Under the pieces are notes generated by a model. The model saw nothing but the letters and a program-made list of their open reading frames with translations, made no database searches and was not told the DNA's origin. The translations under genes were made by a program, and so were the position numbers. A DNA stretch of 5,113 bases from Clostridiales bacterium. Lineage in GTDB: Bacteria; Bacillota; Clostridia; Oscillospirales; Oscillospiraceae. Positions 1-5,113 of the stretch are shown piece by piece. The DNA is taken from the NCBI GenBank assembly GCA_004553495.1, contig SFLE01000048.1:1-5113 (forward strand). Direction: 5' to 3'. Every line of letters begins with the position of its first letter. Positions within the stretch are counted from its first letter, which is position 1.

Positions 1-1517
1 AGCTCCGGCTTTTCGTTGAAAATATACGGAATATATGCTCCCATACCGCGGTCGAGCATTATGACGATAACATTTTTACCGTTTTTGCTCAGTTCCATGT
101 GCGGCCGAGCGTCATCATCCTTGGCATTTTCGATCAGGGCATCCACAGACTTGAAGATGCCGACAGAATTTATCACCGACATACATCCAAGCGCTATTAT
201 GCCAACGATTATTATTCCTGGAATATGCTTTTTCCATCGTCCGGCAGCGATATAGAGAACCGCCGCAACAGCTAACACTACCGCAAGGTTTATAAGCATC
301 TGCTTTGCCGTGAAAAACATTCCGTCGTCAAACTTAAGGCTTGACGAGAGGTTTCCGAGACCGCGGCCAAAGAACATATAGTTCACTATAGCAACGCCGC
401 ACAGCGCCCATATAGCCTTGTCCATGATCTCCTTGCCCGACGGATTTGCCAGCCAGTAGAATATCCCGCACCATATGACGAATGTACCGAATGCAAGGCA
501 GAATGCGCTGACTATATACCATGCGGGGTGGCAGAATACCACCATATCGACAAATTCCTGCGGCGAAGAGTTTATAACGGCGGAGGGTATGAGCGCGCCC
601 ATAAGCACTGAGAGAAACACCCCGCCGGAAATGAACATCCTTTTATCCGGATGTGGCTCTTTTTTGACGCGCGGAGCGCGTTTCTTCTTCAAAACAGAGC
701 TCAGGATAGGAAGCTGTAGCACAACGCCCAGGCCAATAAAGAAAGCCAAACGCAGTGGCGACGATGTGCCATAACAGCAAATACCAAAACCTGCGCAGGC
801 GACGCCGCAGACACAGGCGAGCCACGCCAGTATCTTTTCGGCATGCTTGAGCTTATAGAATATCGTTTTTATAAGCGAAAACAGATTGTTGAGAGTCCAG
901 TAGAATACAAGTCCCGCGGGCGAGGTGTACAGAAAAACGAGGAAAAACAGCGCCATTGCGTAGAGCTGTATCTTTGTTTTCGGAAGGCTGCCTTTTGTGA
1001 AGATAATGCAGGATATAAGGTTTATAGCCGTCATTATTATCGGAAGGACATTTATCGTGAGTCCGCCGATGGCAAGCAGTCCGTCGGGCTTTCCGAGGTC
1101 GGTTATCGGGCCGAAGGACACTCCGTGCAGCAGCTCTAGTCCCGACAGGAAGGTATAAGCGGCGATAAAAAACGGTATCTCCAGAAACAGCGAGGTCGCA
1201 CCCTTGAGGACATATGTAGGCTTATAGTCGTTCTGCCGGTAATACGTCTGGAGCATCATCATACGCTCGTCGCCGCGGAAGGTTTTCTTGATGTGCGAAA
1301 CGCCCTTATGCAGCCGCAGCTCCATCTGGCGCTCGTCCTCCTGCATGGCGTCGGCGCGCATGTAAAGCGGCAGGACGAGAAAGTTCATCGCAAGACTCAG
1401 CGCGATTATCGAAAGTCCGGGATCACCGACAACGCGGTTTGCTATCACAAACACCACTTCAAACAGCAGTTGAAGCGGCTTTATGAGCAGCGTTCCCAAT
1501 ATGCTGAAAAATGACAT
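1..1517 (-). CDS. YidC/Oxa1-like membrane protein fused to an alkaline-phosphatase/sulfatase superfamily domain (partial, C-terminus beyond window)
   Basis: The minus strand is open from ATG at 1517 to the window edge: 505 codons with no stop. Residues 1-225 read as a Gram-positive type YidC core. There is an N-terminal helix (about 5-27), a first groove helix (about 33-50, ending VLPLY), a charged cytoplasmic hairpin (51-103), a helix with EIPFFIAAY (about 107-125), a helix around 152-172, and the family signature SPAGLVFYWTLNN (199-211). About seven more hydrophobic helices follow (roughly 229-249, 255-276, 294-315, 332-357, 368-384, 406-426, 431-452). At 481-500 comes KNVIVIMLD followed by RGMGAYIPYIF. 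This matches the opening strand and first metal ligand (D489) of sulfatase/LtaS/alkaline-phosphatase folds; the rest of the domain is outside the window. Housekeeping YidC/SpoIIIJ proteins are about 200-300 residues, so this is an extended fusion. The usual groove arginine is replaced by N45. The start is supported by AGGAG nine bases upstream. The YidC part is confident. The phosphatase-like part rests on about 25 residues, and its substrate is unknown. Confidence 0.85.
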   Translation of the reverse strand, partial: MSFFSILGTLLIKPLQLLFEVVFVIANRVVGDPGLSIIALSLAMNFLVLPLYMRADAMQEDERQMELRLHKGVSHIKKTFRGDERMMMLQTYYRQNDYKPTYVLKGATSLFLEIPFFIAAYTFLSGLELLHGVSFGPITDLGKPDGLLAIGGLTINVLPIIMTAINLISCIIFTKGSLPKTKIQLYAMALFFLVFLYTSPAGLVFYWTLNNLFSLIKTIFYKLKHAEKILAWLACVCGVACAGFGICCYGTSSPLRLAFFIGLGVVLQLPILSSVLKKKRAPRVKKEPHPDKRMFISGGVFLSVLMGALIPSAVINSSPQEFVDMVVFCHPAWYIVSAFCLAFGTFVIWCGIFYWLANPSGKEIMDKAIWALCGVAIVNYMFFGRGLGNLSSSLKFDDGMFFTAKQMLINLAVVLAVAAVLYIAAGRWKKHIPGIIIVGIIALGCMSVINSVGIFKSVDALIENAKDDDARPHMELSKNGKNVIVIMLDRGMGAYIPYIFNEKPE

Positions 1518-1535
1518 ACTACTTCTCTCCTATCC
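1515..1535 (-). promoter_or_regulatory. Stop/start junction and ribosome binding site coupling the two surface-module genes
   Basis: Read on the minus strand, the glycerophosphotransferase stop TAG is followed by a single T and then the ATG of the YidC fusion (TAGTATG). The AGGAG that serves this start lies inside the last codons of the upstream gene, nine bases before the ATG. This arrangement is typical of translational coupling and fixes the start of the YidC fusion at 1517. Confidence 0.8.
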
Positions 1536-2760
1536 CACGGTCGCTCAGCTGTTTTAGCTTATCGACAATGTAATCGGCAGTAAGCCGCGCGCCTTCGCCG
1601 CGGTGCTCCCATGTTTCGGCGCGAGCCTCGTCTCTGCCGGCACCGTAGCGCGGATCGGTCAGGCAGGCATCTATCATCTCGCGCAGAGACGACATATTGT
1701 CCGGTGTGAGCTTCTGCCCGATGCGCGGCAGCGCAGTGAAGGTCCAGTACGGAGTATCGAGCCACCATGCATCGTAGGGCGAATTGTCAAACTCGGTGTC
1801 GGCGTAAATGACCGGCTTATCGTAAACAAGCGCAAAGTCAAAGATAACACCGGAAAAGTCCGATATGAGTATATCCGAGCGGCGCAGGACATCGAAGTTA
1901 TCCGTATCGCGGTTCCACTCAAGCTGCTCGGACTCGGGATACTTGCGCATTATCCTGTCAAGCACATCCTTTTCGGAGGTGAAGGACTGCGGATGCGGGC
2001 GCACGATTATGTGATACCCCGTGTTCAGCAGTACCTCGACTATCTTTTCGCCGTACTTTTTCAGTATCGCGCTCTCGCCCCATGATGGAGCAAGCAGCAC
2101 CGTCGTCTCATGCTCGGGCAGCTCGGGAGCCGCCTTGAGGCGGGTGTACATATCATCCATATACGGTATGCCGACCTTGACTATCTCCTTTTCCGGCAGA
2201 CCGCGAAGCTTTTCGAGCGCACGCACATCGCGCACCTGATATTCACCCGAGAGCAGCAGCGCGTCGTAGTAATCAATGCCGAACATCCTGTAGCCTGTTA
2301 TATCGCTCGCGGAATGCGGCAGATGAACATAGTAATCCACTTGCTTTGAGCGTTTCCACTGGTAAACATCAAGTCCCGGAGTTGTTGACAAAAGCACGGA
2401 CGCGTTGAGGAAATTGAGCTTTGCAAAAGCCTTGTTTCCCTCGCCTATAAACTGCGCGTTTATGTGCTCGAACTCGTTTTCGAGCGCCGGATCGTCCGCG
2501 GAGGCGGTCATGTATGCAACATCCACTCCGCGCGCATCGAGCTCGCGGCACACGGGCTTAAATACACTCCAGTACCGCTTATCGTCGGAGAATATGACAA
2601 GCGGCAGCCTGTCCGCCGCAGCATCGACCTTTTTGCCGCCGCTCAGGATAAACCGCAGCTTTATAAACCACGATTTAAGCATGTAGCTTACGGCTCCGAT
2701 AATGCCGATGAGGATGGCAAACAGCATACTGCCGGTGCCGGGATCTATGTATAGTCTCAT
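1519..2760 (-). CDS. Membrane-anchored CDP-glycerol glycerophosphotransferase family protein (TagB/TagF-like)
   Basis: The product is 413 residues. It opens with YIDPGTGS (4-11) and one hydrophobic helix (about 12-36), then a basic stretch that should place the rest in the cytoplasm. The remainder fits the Glyphos_transf family: HLPHS (147-150 and the Ser after it), APSWGE (224-229), RPHPQS (254-259) and SDFSGVIFDFALVYDKPVIY (300-319), the last matching the CDP/phosphate-binding SDYSS-type motif of TagF. Family members transfer glycerol-3-phosphate from CDP-glycerol to a membrane-linked acceptor in teichoic acid or related polymer synthesis. The N-terminal membrane anchor replaces the amphipathic or long N-terminal region of classical TagF. 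The size is close to TagB (about 380) and well short of TagF (about 740), so a primase-like single transfer is more likely than long polymerisation (inference). AAGGAG lies ten bases before the ATG. The gene is one base from the YidC fusion. The donor could also be another CDP-polyol. Confidence 0.85.
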   Translation of the reverse strand: MRLYIDPGTGSMLFAILIGIIGAVSYMLKSWFIKLRFILSGGKKVDAAADRLPLVIFSDDKRYWSVFKPVCRELDARGVDVAYMTASADDPALENEFEHINAQFIGEGNKAFAKLNFLNASVLLSTTPGLDVYQWKRSKQVDYYVHLPHSASDITGYRMFGIDYYDALLLSGEYQVRDVRALEKLRGLPEKEIVKVGIPYMDDMYTRLKAAPELPEHETTVLLAPSWGESAILKKYGEKIVEVLLNTGYHIIVRPHPQSFTSEKDVLDRIMRKYPESEQLEWNRDTDNFDVLRRSDILISDFSGVIFDFALVYDKPVIYADTEFDNSPYDAWWLDTPYWTFTALPRIGQKLTPDNMSSLREMIDACLTDPRYGAGRDEARAETWEHRGEGARLTADYIVDKLKQLSDRGIGEK

Positions 2761-2765
2761 TTTTC

Positions 2766-2771
2766 CGTTTC
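2766..2771 (-). promoter_or_regulatory. Ribosome binding site of the glycerophosphotransferase gene
   Basis: Minus-strand AAGGAG lies about ten bases before the ATG at 2760 and supports that start. I could not identify a convincing sigma-A promoter between the palindromes at 2802-2847 and this site, so the operon may be read from the promoter upstream of the CPBP gene or from a weak promoter I cannot see. Confidence 0.6.
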
Positions 2772-2801
2772 TCCTTAAAAGGATAGGATATTTAAAGCTT
2801 A

Positions 2802-2830
2802 TAATGCATTCCTTGGAAAGGAATGCATTA
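2802..2830. repeat. Perfect 13-bp inverted repeat with 3-base loop
   Basis: The left arm TAATGCATTCCTT (2802-2814) is the exact reverse complement of AAGGAATGCATTA (2818-2830), separated by GGA. It lies in the gap between the CPBP gene and the glycerophosphotransferase gene, 42 bases upstream of the latter's start. In minus-strand RNA it would form a strong, mostly A/T stem. It is not followed by a run of T on the minus strand (the next bases are TAAGCTTTAAAT), so it is not a typical intrinsic terminator. It could be an mRNA stabiliser, an attenuator, a protein-binding site or a dispersed repeat. Confidence 0.8.
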
Positions 2831-2847
2831 AGGCAGATCTGCCTTAA
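2828..2847. repeat. Perfect 20-bp palindrome abutting the first inverted repeat
   Basis: TTAAGGCAGATCTGCCTTAA is identical to its own reverse complement. It shares three bases with the inverted repeat at 2802-2830 and starts 10 bases after the CPBP stop codon in the direction of transcription. As RNA it could fold as an 8-bp stem with a GATC loop; as DNA it is a symmetric site suited to a dimeric binding protein. No U-tract follows, so terminator function is doubtful. Confidence 0.8.
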
Positions 2848-2857
2848 ATTTCGCTAT

Positions 2858-3496
2858 TTATTTACACTTTCTCAGCATTGCGTATCCGACAGCGGCATAC
2901 GCTGCCGCAGCGGAAATGTACAACACCTCATACCCCGTCGTCGGGGTCTGCCAGCCGCTCAGGTTTATGCAGGAATGTATGATCACCGGCACGGCAAGGC
3001 TGTCAGTCAGGTATCTTGAAGCCGCAAGCGCAAATCCCACACCGGCGGCACACACTATCTGCACCGCGGAGATGCCGTTAAAGCAGTGCATCAGCGCAAA
3101 CAGCAGCGCACTCAACGCAGCGCCCGCGAAAACGCCGCATTTATTGCGGAGCACCTCAAGCAGGAAGCCGCGGAAGAAAAACTCTTCGCCAAACGCAGCA
3201 TAAACTATATACACCGCCGTAAGCGGCATCAGCTCAGGCACACCAAGTACGGCGATGTTCAATACCGGCAACAGCAGCAGCGGCAGAAGCATTGCGAAGT
3301 CGCGGCGGCTGCGGAGCTTTATCGGGCAAATACCGTATGCCCGCGCTCTGCCGCTGCGCTTTGCGCATAGAAGCAGTGCAGCCCAGTACACTGTCAGAAG
3401 CGCAAGCGTCAGCACACACGCTCCCGTTTGCGGGAGCCCGAGCCATTGCACTGCAAGGAATATCAGCCCATATGGGACGAGCCACAGCAGCCTCAT
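2858..3496 (-). CDS. CPBP family intramembrane metalloprotease (CAAX/Abi type)
   Basis: The product is 212 residues with a high content of hydrophobic helices (about 2-20, 26-45, 67-85, 90-105, 122-137, 145-160, 164-180 and 190-207). The three family motifs are in order: EEFFFRG (E104, E105, R109), FALMH (H137) and HSCIN (H174, N178). These are the residues that form the metal site and catalytic pair in Rce1/CPBP glutamic-type membrane proteases. Bacterial members act in bacteriocin self-immunity, surface protein processing or unknown roles; nothing here identifies the substrate. The 212-residue length is normal for the family. An in-frame TAG upstream limits the start choice, and the ATG at 3496 is preceded by purine-rich AAAGGACGGGGAAG. 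The gene has its own promoter (3542-3570). It is followed by the two palindromes, so co-transcription with the downstream surface-polymer genes is possible but not shown. Confidence 0.88.
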   Translation of the reverse strand: MRLLWLVPYGLIFLAVQWLGLPQTGACVLTLALLTVYWAALLLCAKRSGRARAYGICPIKLRSRRDFAMLLPLLLLPVLNIAVLGVPELMPLTAVYIVYAAFGEEFFFRGFLLEVLRNKCGVFAGAALSALLFALMHCFNGISAVQIVCAAGVGFALAASRYLTDSLAVPVIIHSCINLSGWQTPTTGYEVLYISAAAAYAAVGYAMLRKCK

Positions 3497-3541
3497 CAGC
3501 TTCCCCGTCCTTTCTTTCAGGATGCAGACGCAGTGCTATTG

Positions 3542-3570
3542 ATTATATTACAATTTGACTATATATGCAA
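3542..3570 (-). promoter_or_regulatory. Sigma-A type promoter of the CPBP protease gene
   Basis: On the minus strand TTGCAT (3570-3565) and TATAAT (3547-3542, perfect consensus) are separated by 17 bases in a very A/T-rich stretch. The predicted transcript start is near 3535, giving a leader of roughly 39 bases before the ATG at 3496. Confidence 0.7.
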
Positions 3571-3611
3571 ATCATTTCTCATATTTCAACGCATTATTTT
3601 GTAACAAATCA

Positions 3612-3641
3612 CAGAAAAGGCGCACGCCCTGAGGCGTGCGC
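3612..3641 (-). terminator. Intrinsic terminator of the cysteine hydrolase gene
   Basis: A 9-bp G/C-rich stem, GCGCACGCC (3620-3628) with GGCGTGCGC (3633-3641), closes a four-base loop. Read on the minus strand it is followed by CTTTTCTGTG, a short T-rich tract. It lies 33 bases after the cysteine hydrolase stop codon, so it should end that transcript before the CPBP promoter. Confidence 0.75.
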
Positions 3642-3674
3642 TCGAAAGTTAGTCCATTTTGGCCTTCGTTCTGC

Positions 3675-4172
3675 TTATATATCAGCTTCCAAGTCACTTA
3701 AACAGATGATCTTGCAGCCCTTGCTTTCATAGTACATGAGCATCTCCGGCAGCTTCTTTTTATCATAGCTGGTGATGCAGTCCGACAGCACACGAACGGT
3801 ATACCCGCTTTTTTTCATATTGAAGCAGGTGGATTTTATGCAGGCAGCAGCGTCTGCACCGGCAACATAAAATTCAGTAATGCCGTGCTCACGAATGAAT
3901 GCAGCGAAAGTCTCGCTTGTAAGTGCATTGCTTTTTGACTTTGTAAAGATCTGATCGGATACGACCTTCATCTCCGGTACCAGCTCCGCGCCATGTGTAC
4001 CCTGCTTGAATGTCCTTGTCCCCGCGGACAGATTGTTATGCTGAATGTAAACGACCCAAAGTTCATTCCGGACCGCCCAGTCAATAGCCCTGTTGACATT
4101 TCCGATAATATCTCTGTAATTTTTTGTTATGTCATTTTGAAGGTCAATGACCACTAACGCCTTTTTCTGCAT
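3675..4172 (-). CDS. Isochorismatase-family cysteine hydrolase
   Basis: With the start at 4172 the product is 165 residues. It begins with the family strand ALVVIDLQND, giving the catalytic Asp D10. K78 in FTKSKSNAL is the expected catalytic lysine, and C111 in AGADAAACIKST is the expected nucleophile, followed by the usual SGYTVRVLSDC segment. All three members of the D-K-C triad are therefore present, suggesting an active enzyme. The family includes nicotinamidases, isochorismatases, N-carbamoylsarcosine amidases and many uncharacterised amide hydrolases. The nicotinamidase metal-binding D-x-H-x-x-H is not evident, so nicotinamidase is unlikely. The length is slightly below the family norm of about 180. 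The start was chosen because AGGAGG lies eight bases upstream; a start at 4253 would add 27 unrelated residues covering the promoter. The gene is divergent from the WYL regulator, which probably controls it. The substrate is unknown. Confidence 0.85.
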   Translation of the reverse strand: MQKKALVVIDLQNDITKNYRDIIGNVNRAIDWAVRNELWVVYIQHNNLSAGTRTFKQGTHGAELVPEMKVVSDQIFTKSKSNALTSETFAAFIREHGITEFYVAGADAAACIKSTCFNMKKSGYTVRVLSDCITSYDKKKLPEMLMYYESKGCKIICLSDLEADI

Positions 4173-4180
4173 AATGCTTT

Positions 4181-4186
4181 CCTCCT
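4181..4186 (-). promoter_or_regulatory. Ribosome binding site that decides the cysteine hydrolase start
   Basis: A perfect minus-strand AGGAGG stands eight bases before the ATG at 4172. It rules in favour of the short form of the protein and against the upstream in-frame ATG at 4253. Confidence 0.85.
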
Positions 4187-4201
4187 GATATGAAGCTTGA
4201 T

Positions 4202-4230
4202 TTGTTGTCGTTTTTATCGTACCATATGAT
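4202..4230 (+). promoter_or_regulatory. Candidate promoter of the WYL regulator gene
   Basis: TTGTTG (4202-4207) and TATGAT (4225-4230, five of six consensus) are 17 bases apart. The predicted transcript start near 4237 leaves about 42 bases of leader, including GGAGG at 4263-4267. The -35 match is weak. Confidence 0.45.
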
Positions 4231-4241
4231 CGTTGACAACA
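4203..4241. promoter_or_regulatory. Inverted repeat spanning the divergent promoters (possible operator)
   Basis: TGTTGTC (4203-4209) and its reverse complement GACAACA (4235-4241) flank 25 bases, and each arm overlaps the candidate -35 element of one of the two opposed promoters. The centre contains CATATG. A dimeric regulator, such as the adjacent WYL protein, could bind both arms and block both promoters. The arms are short, so chance is possible. Confidence 0.4.
4211..4239 (-). promoter_or_regulatory. Candidate promoter of the cysteine hydrolase gene
   Basis: On the minus strand TTGTCA (4239-4234) is 17 bases from TAAAAA (4216-4211). The predicted transcript start near 4205 gives a leader of about 33 bases that includes the AGGAGG. 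The -35 is good and the -10 is poor; the position is right for this gene. Confidence 0.4.
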
Positions 4242-4278
4242 GTATGGCAGCAATCATAGCTCGGAGGTCTGCAATCGG

Positions 4279-5113
4279 ATGAAAATTGATAGACTCGTCA
4301 GTATTATTATGATACTCCTCGATAAGGAGCGTATCGGTGCACGGGAGTTGGCGGAAATGTTTGAGGTTTCGCCCCGCACGATATACCGAGATATAGATGC
4401 CATAAGCATGGCGGGCATCCCTGTCCGATCAGTATCGGGCGTTGGCGGCGGCTTTGAGATCATGCCGCAGTATAAGGTCGATAAAAAGGTATTCTCAACC
4501 GCGGACCTTTCCGCTTTATTGATGGGGCTTTCCGGTCTTTCGGATGTTGTGCGGGGCGATGAGCTGATACACACCCTTGCAAAGGTCAAGAGCTTTATCC
4601 CCGCCGCTCAAGCGAAAGACATCGAAGTGAAAGTAAATCAAATCTGTATAGATCTGAGCCCGTGGATCGGTAACGGCAGCATACAGGCAAATTTAGAAAT
4701 GATAAAAGCCGCTTTGCAGGATAACAAACTTCTGACATTTGAATACATAGCCCATCACGGAAATAAGACCGCGCGGTCAGTTGAGCCGTATCAGCTCGTG
4801 CTGAAAGGCAGTCATTGGTACCTGTATGGGTATTGCCATATGAAAAATGCTTATCGCCTTTTCAGGCTGTCCCGTATGTCAAAGCTGCAAATTAATGAGG
4901 ACACTTTTACGCCGCGGGATTATCCAAAGCCGCAGCTTGAGTTTGACGATATTCTTAAAACGATGCAGGCAAGAATAAAGCTCCGCATTCACAGCTCTGT
5001 GATGGACAGGGTTCTTGACTATTGCAGCTATGATGATCTCAAGCCGGACGGCGATGAATATTACATCGTTGATTTTCCTTTTATAGAAAACGAATACCAT
5101 TACGATATTCTTT
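4279..5113 (+). CDS. HTH/WYL-domain transcriptional regulator, YafY type (partial, C-terminus beyond window)
   Basis: The frame is open from ATG 4279 to the right edge, 278 codons plus one base. Residues 2-60 form the N-terminal HTH_11/DeoR-like winged helix: KIDRLVSIIMILLDK, ARELAEMFEVSPRTIYRDID as the helix-turn-helix, and GVGGGFE in the wing. Residues from about 136 form the WYL domain, with the eponymous W180-Y181-L182 in GSHWYLYGYC and the conserved RLFRLSRM (193-200). Family members are usually about 300-320 residues, so some 30-40 are probably missing. These proteins sense small ligands or nucleic acids through the WYL domain and act as repressors or activators, often of a neighbouring gene. 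The only start possible is ATG 4279, because an in-frame TGA lies at 4234; GGAGG stands 11 bases upstream. It is divergent from the cysteine hydrolase, its likely target. Its ligand is unknown. Confidence 0.9.
   Translation, partial: MKIDRLVSIIMILLDKERIGARELAEMFEVSPRTIYRDIDAISMAGIPVRSVSGVGGGFEIMPQYKVDKKVFSTADLSALLMGLSGLSDVVRGDELIHTLAKVKSFIPAAQAKDIEVKVNQICIDLSPWIGNGSIQANLEMIKAALQDNKLLTFEYIAHHGNKTARSVEPYQLVLKGSHWYLYGYCHMKNAYRLFRLSRMSKLQINEDTFTPRDYPKPQLEFDDILKTMQARIKLRIHSSVMDRVLDYCSYDDLKPDGDEYYIVDFPFIENEYHYDIL

Noticed and set aside
16..1139. Several plus-strand frames of 70-100 codons in the left third
   Set aside because: The minus strand there is one uninterrupted 505-codon frame with YidC signatures; the plus-strand frames are shadows.
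1603..2085. Plus-strand open frame of 160 codons
   Set aside because: It lies fully antisense to the glycerophosphotransferase, whose protein shows clear family motifs. The plus-strand product resembles nothing and is a shadow of the G/C-rich codon pattern.
2932..2947. G/C-rich hairpin ACCCCG-TCGT-CGGGGT
   Set aside because: It lies within the CPBP coding region, has no T-run on either side, and is readily explained by codon use.
3420..3437. Hairpin GCTCCCG-TTTG-CGGGAGC
   Set aside because: It is inside the early CPBP coding region with no T-run; terminator function is not supported, though a minor effect on translation cannot be excluded.
4233..4238. Plus-strand TTGACA as the -35 of the WYL regulator
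   Set aside because: No good -10 lies 16-18 bases downstream, and transcription would begin at or after the ribosome binding site at 4263-4267.
4173..4253. Upstream start extending the cysteine hydrolase by 27 residues
   Set aside because: The added residues do not belong to the family, cover the promoter region, and the AGGAGG sits correctly for the ATG at 4172.
4254..4589. Minus-strand 111-codon frame opposite the WYL regulator
   Set aside because: It is antisense to the helix-turn-helix coding region, whose motifs are clear, and has no recognisable content.

Overview
The window looks like chromosomal DNA of a low-to-mid GC Firmicute, most likely a gut Clostridium-class bacterium of the Ruminococcus/Oscillospiraceae or Lachnospiraceae type. 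This is inferred from strong AGGAGG-like ribosome binding sites, sigma-A type promoters, frequent ATA isoleucine codons, and the presence of a TagB/TagF-type glycerophosphotransferase and a Gram-positive style YidC. No species can be named from the sequence alone.

Layout, left to right. (1) Bases 1-1517, minus strand: the first 505 codons of a large membrane protein that runs off the left edge. It has a YidC/Oxa1 core, then about seven extra membrane helices, then the start of what looks like an alkaline-phosphatase/sulfatase superfamily domain. It has no internal stop. (2) 1519-2760, minus: a membrane-anchored CDP-glycerol glycerophosphotransferase-like protein whose stop codon lies one base before the start of the YidC fusion, so the two are almost certainly one operon. 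(3) 2802-2847: two abutting palindromes in the leader of that operon. (4) 2858-3496, minus: a CPBP (CAAX/Abi-type) membrane protease with its own near-consensus promoter at 3542-3570. (5) 3612-3641: an intrinsic terminator for the gene to its right. (6) 3675-4172, minus: a small isochorismatase-family cysteine hydrolase. (7) 4202-4241: overlapping divergent promoters framed by an inverted repeat. (8) 4279-5113, plus: a helix-turn-helix/WYL transcriptional regulator, cut by the right edge.

How the genes may work together. The glycerophosphotransferase and the YidC-phosphatase fusion together suggest a module that makes or modifies a glycerol-phosphate-containing surface polymer, or another phospho-substituted glycan, at the membrane (inference). 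The YidC core lacks the arginine normally found in the hydrophilic groove and has asparagine there, which suggests a specialised rather than a housekeeping insertase. The cysteine hydrolase and the WYL regulator form a separate divergent pair, probably regulator and target, with no visible link to the surface module. The CPBP protease sits between the two and has no assigned substrate. There is no stretch over 300 bases without a gene, and no RNA gene, insertion sequence or CRISPR array was seen.
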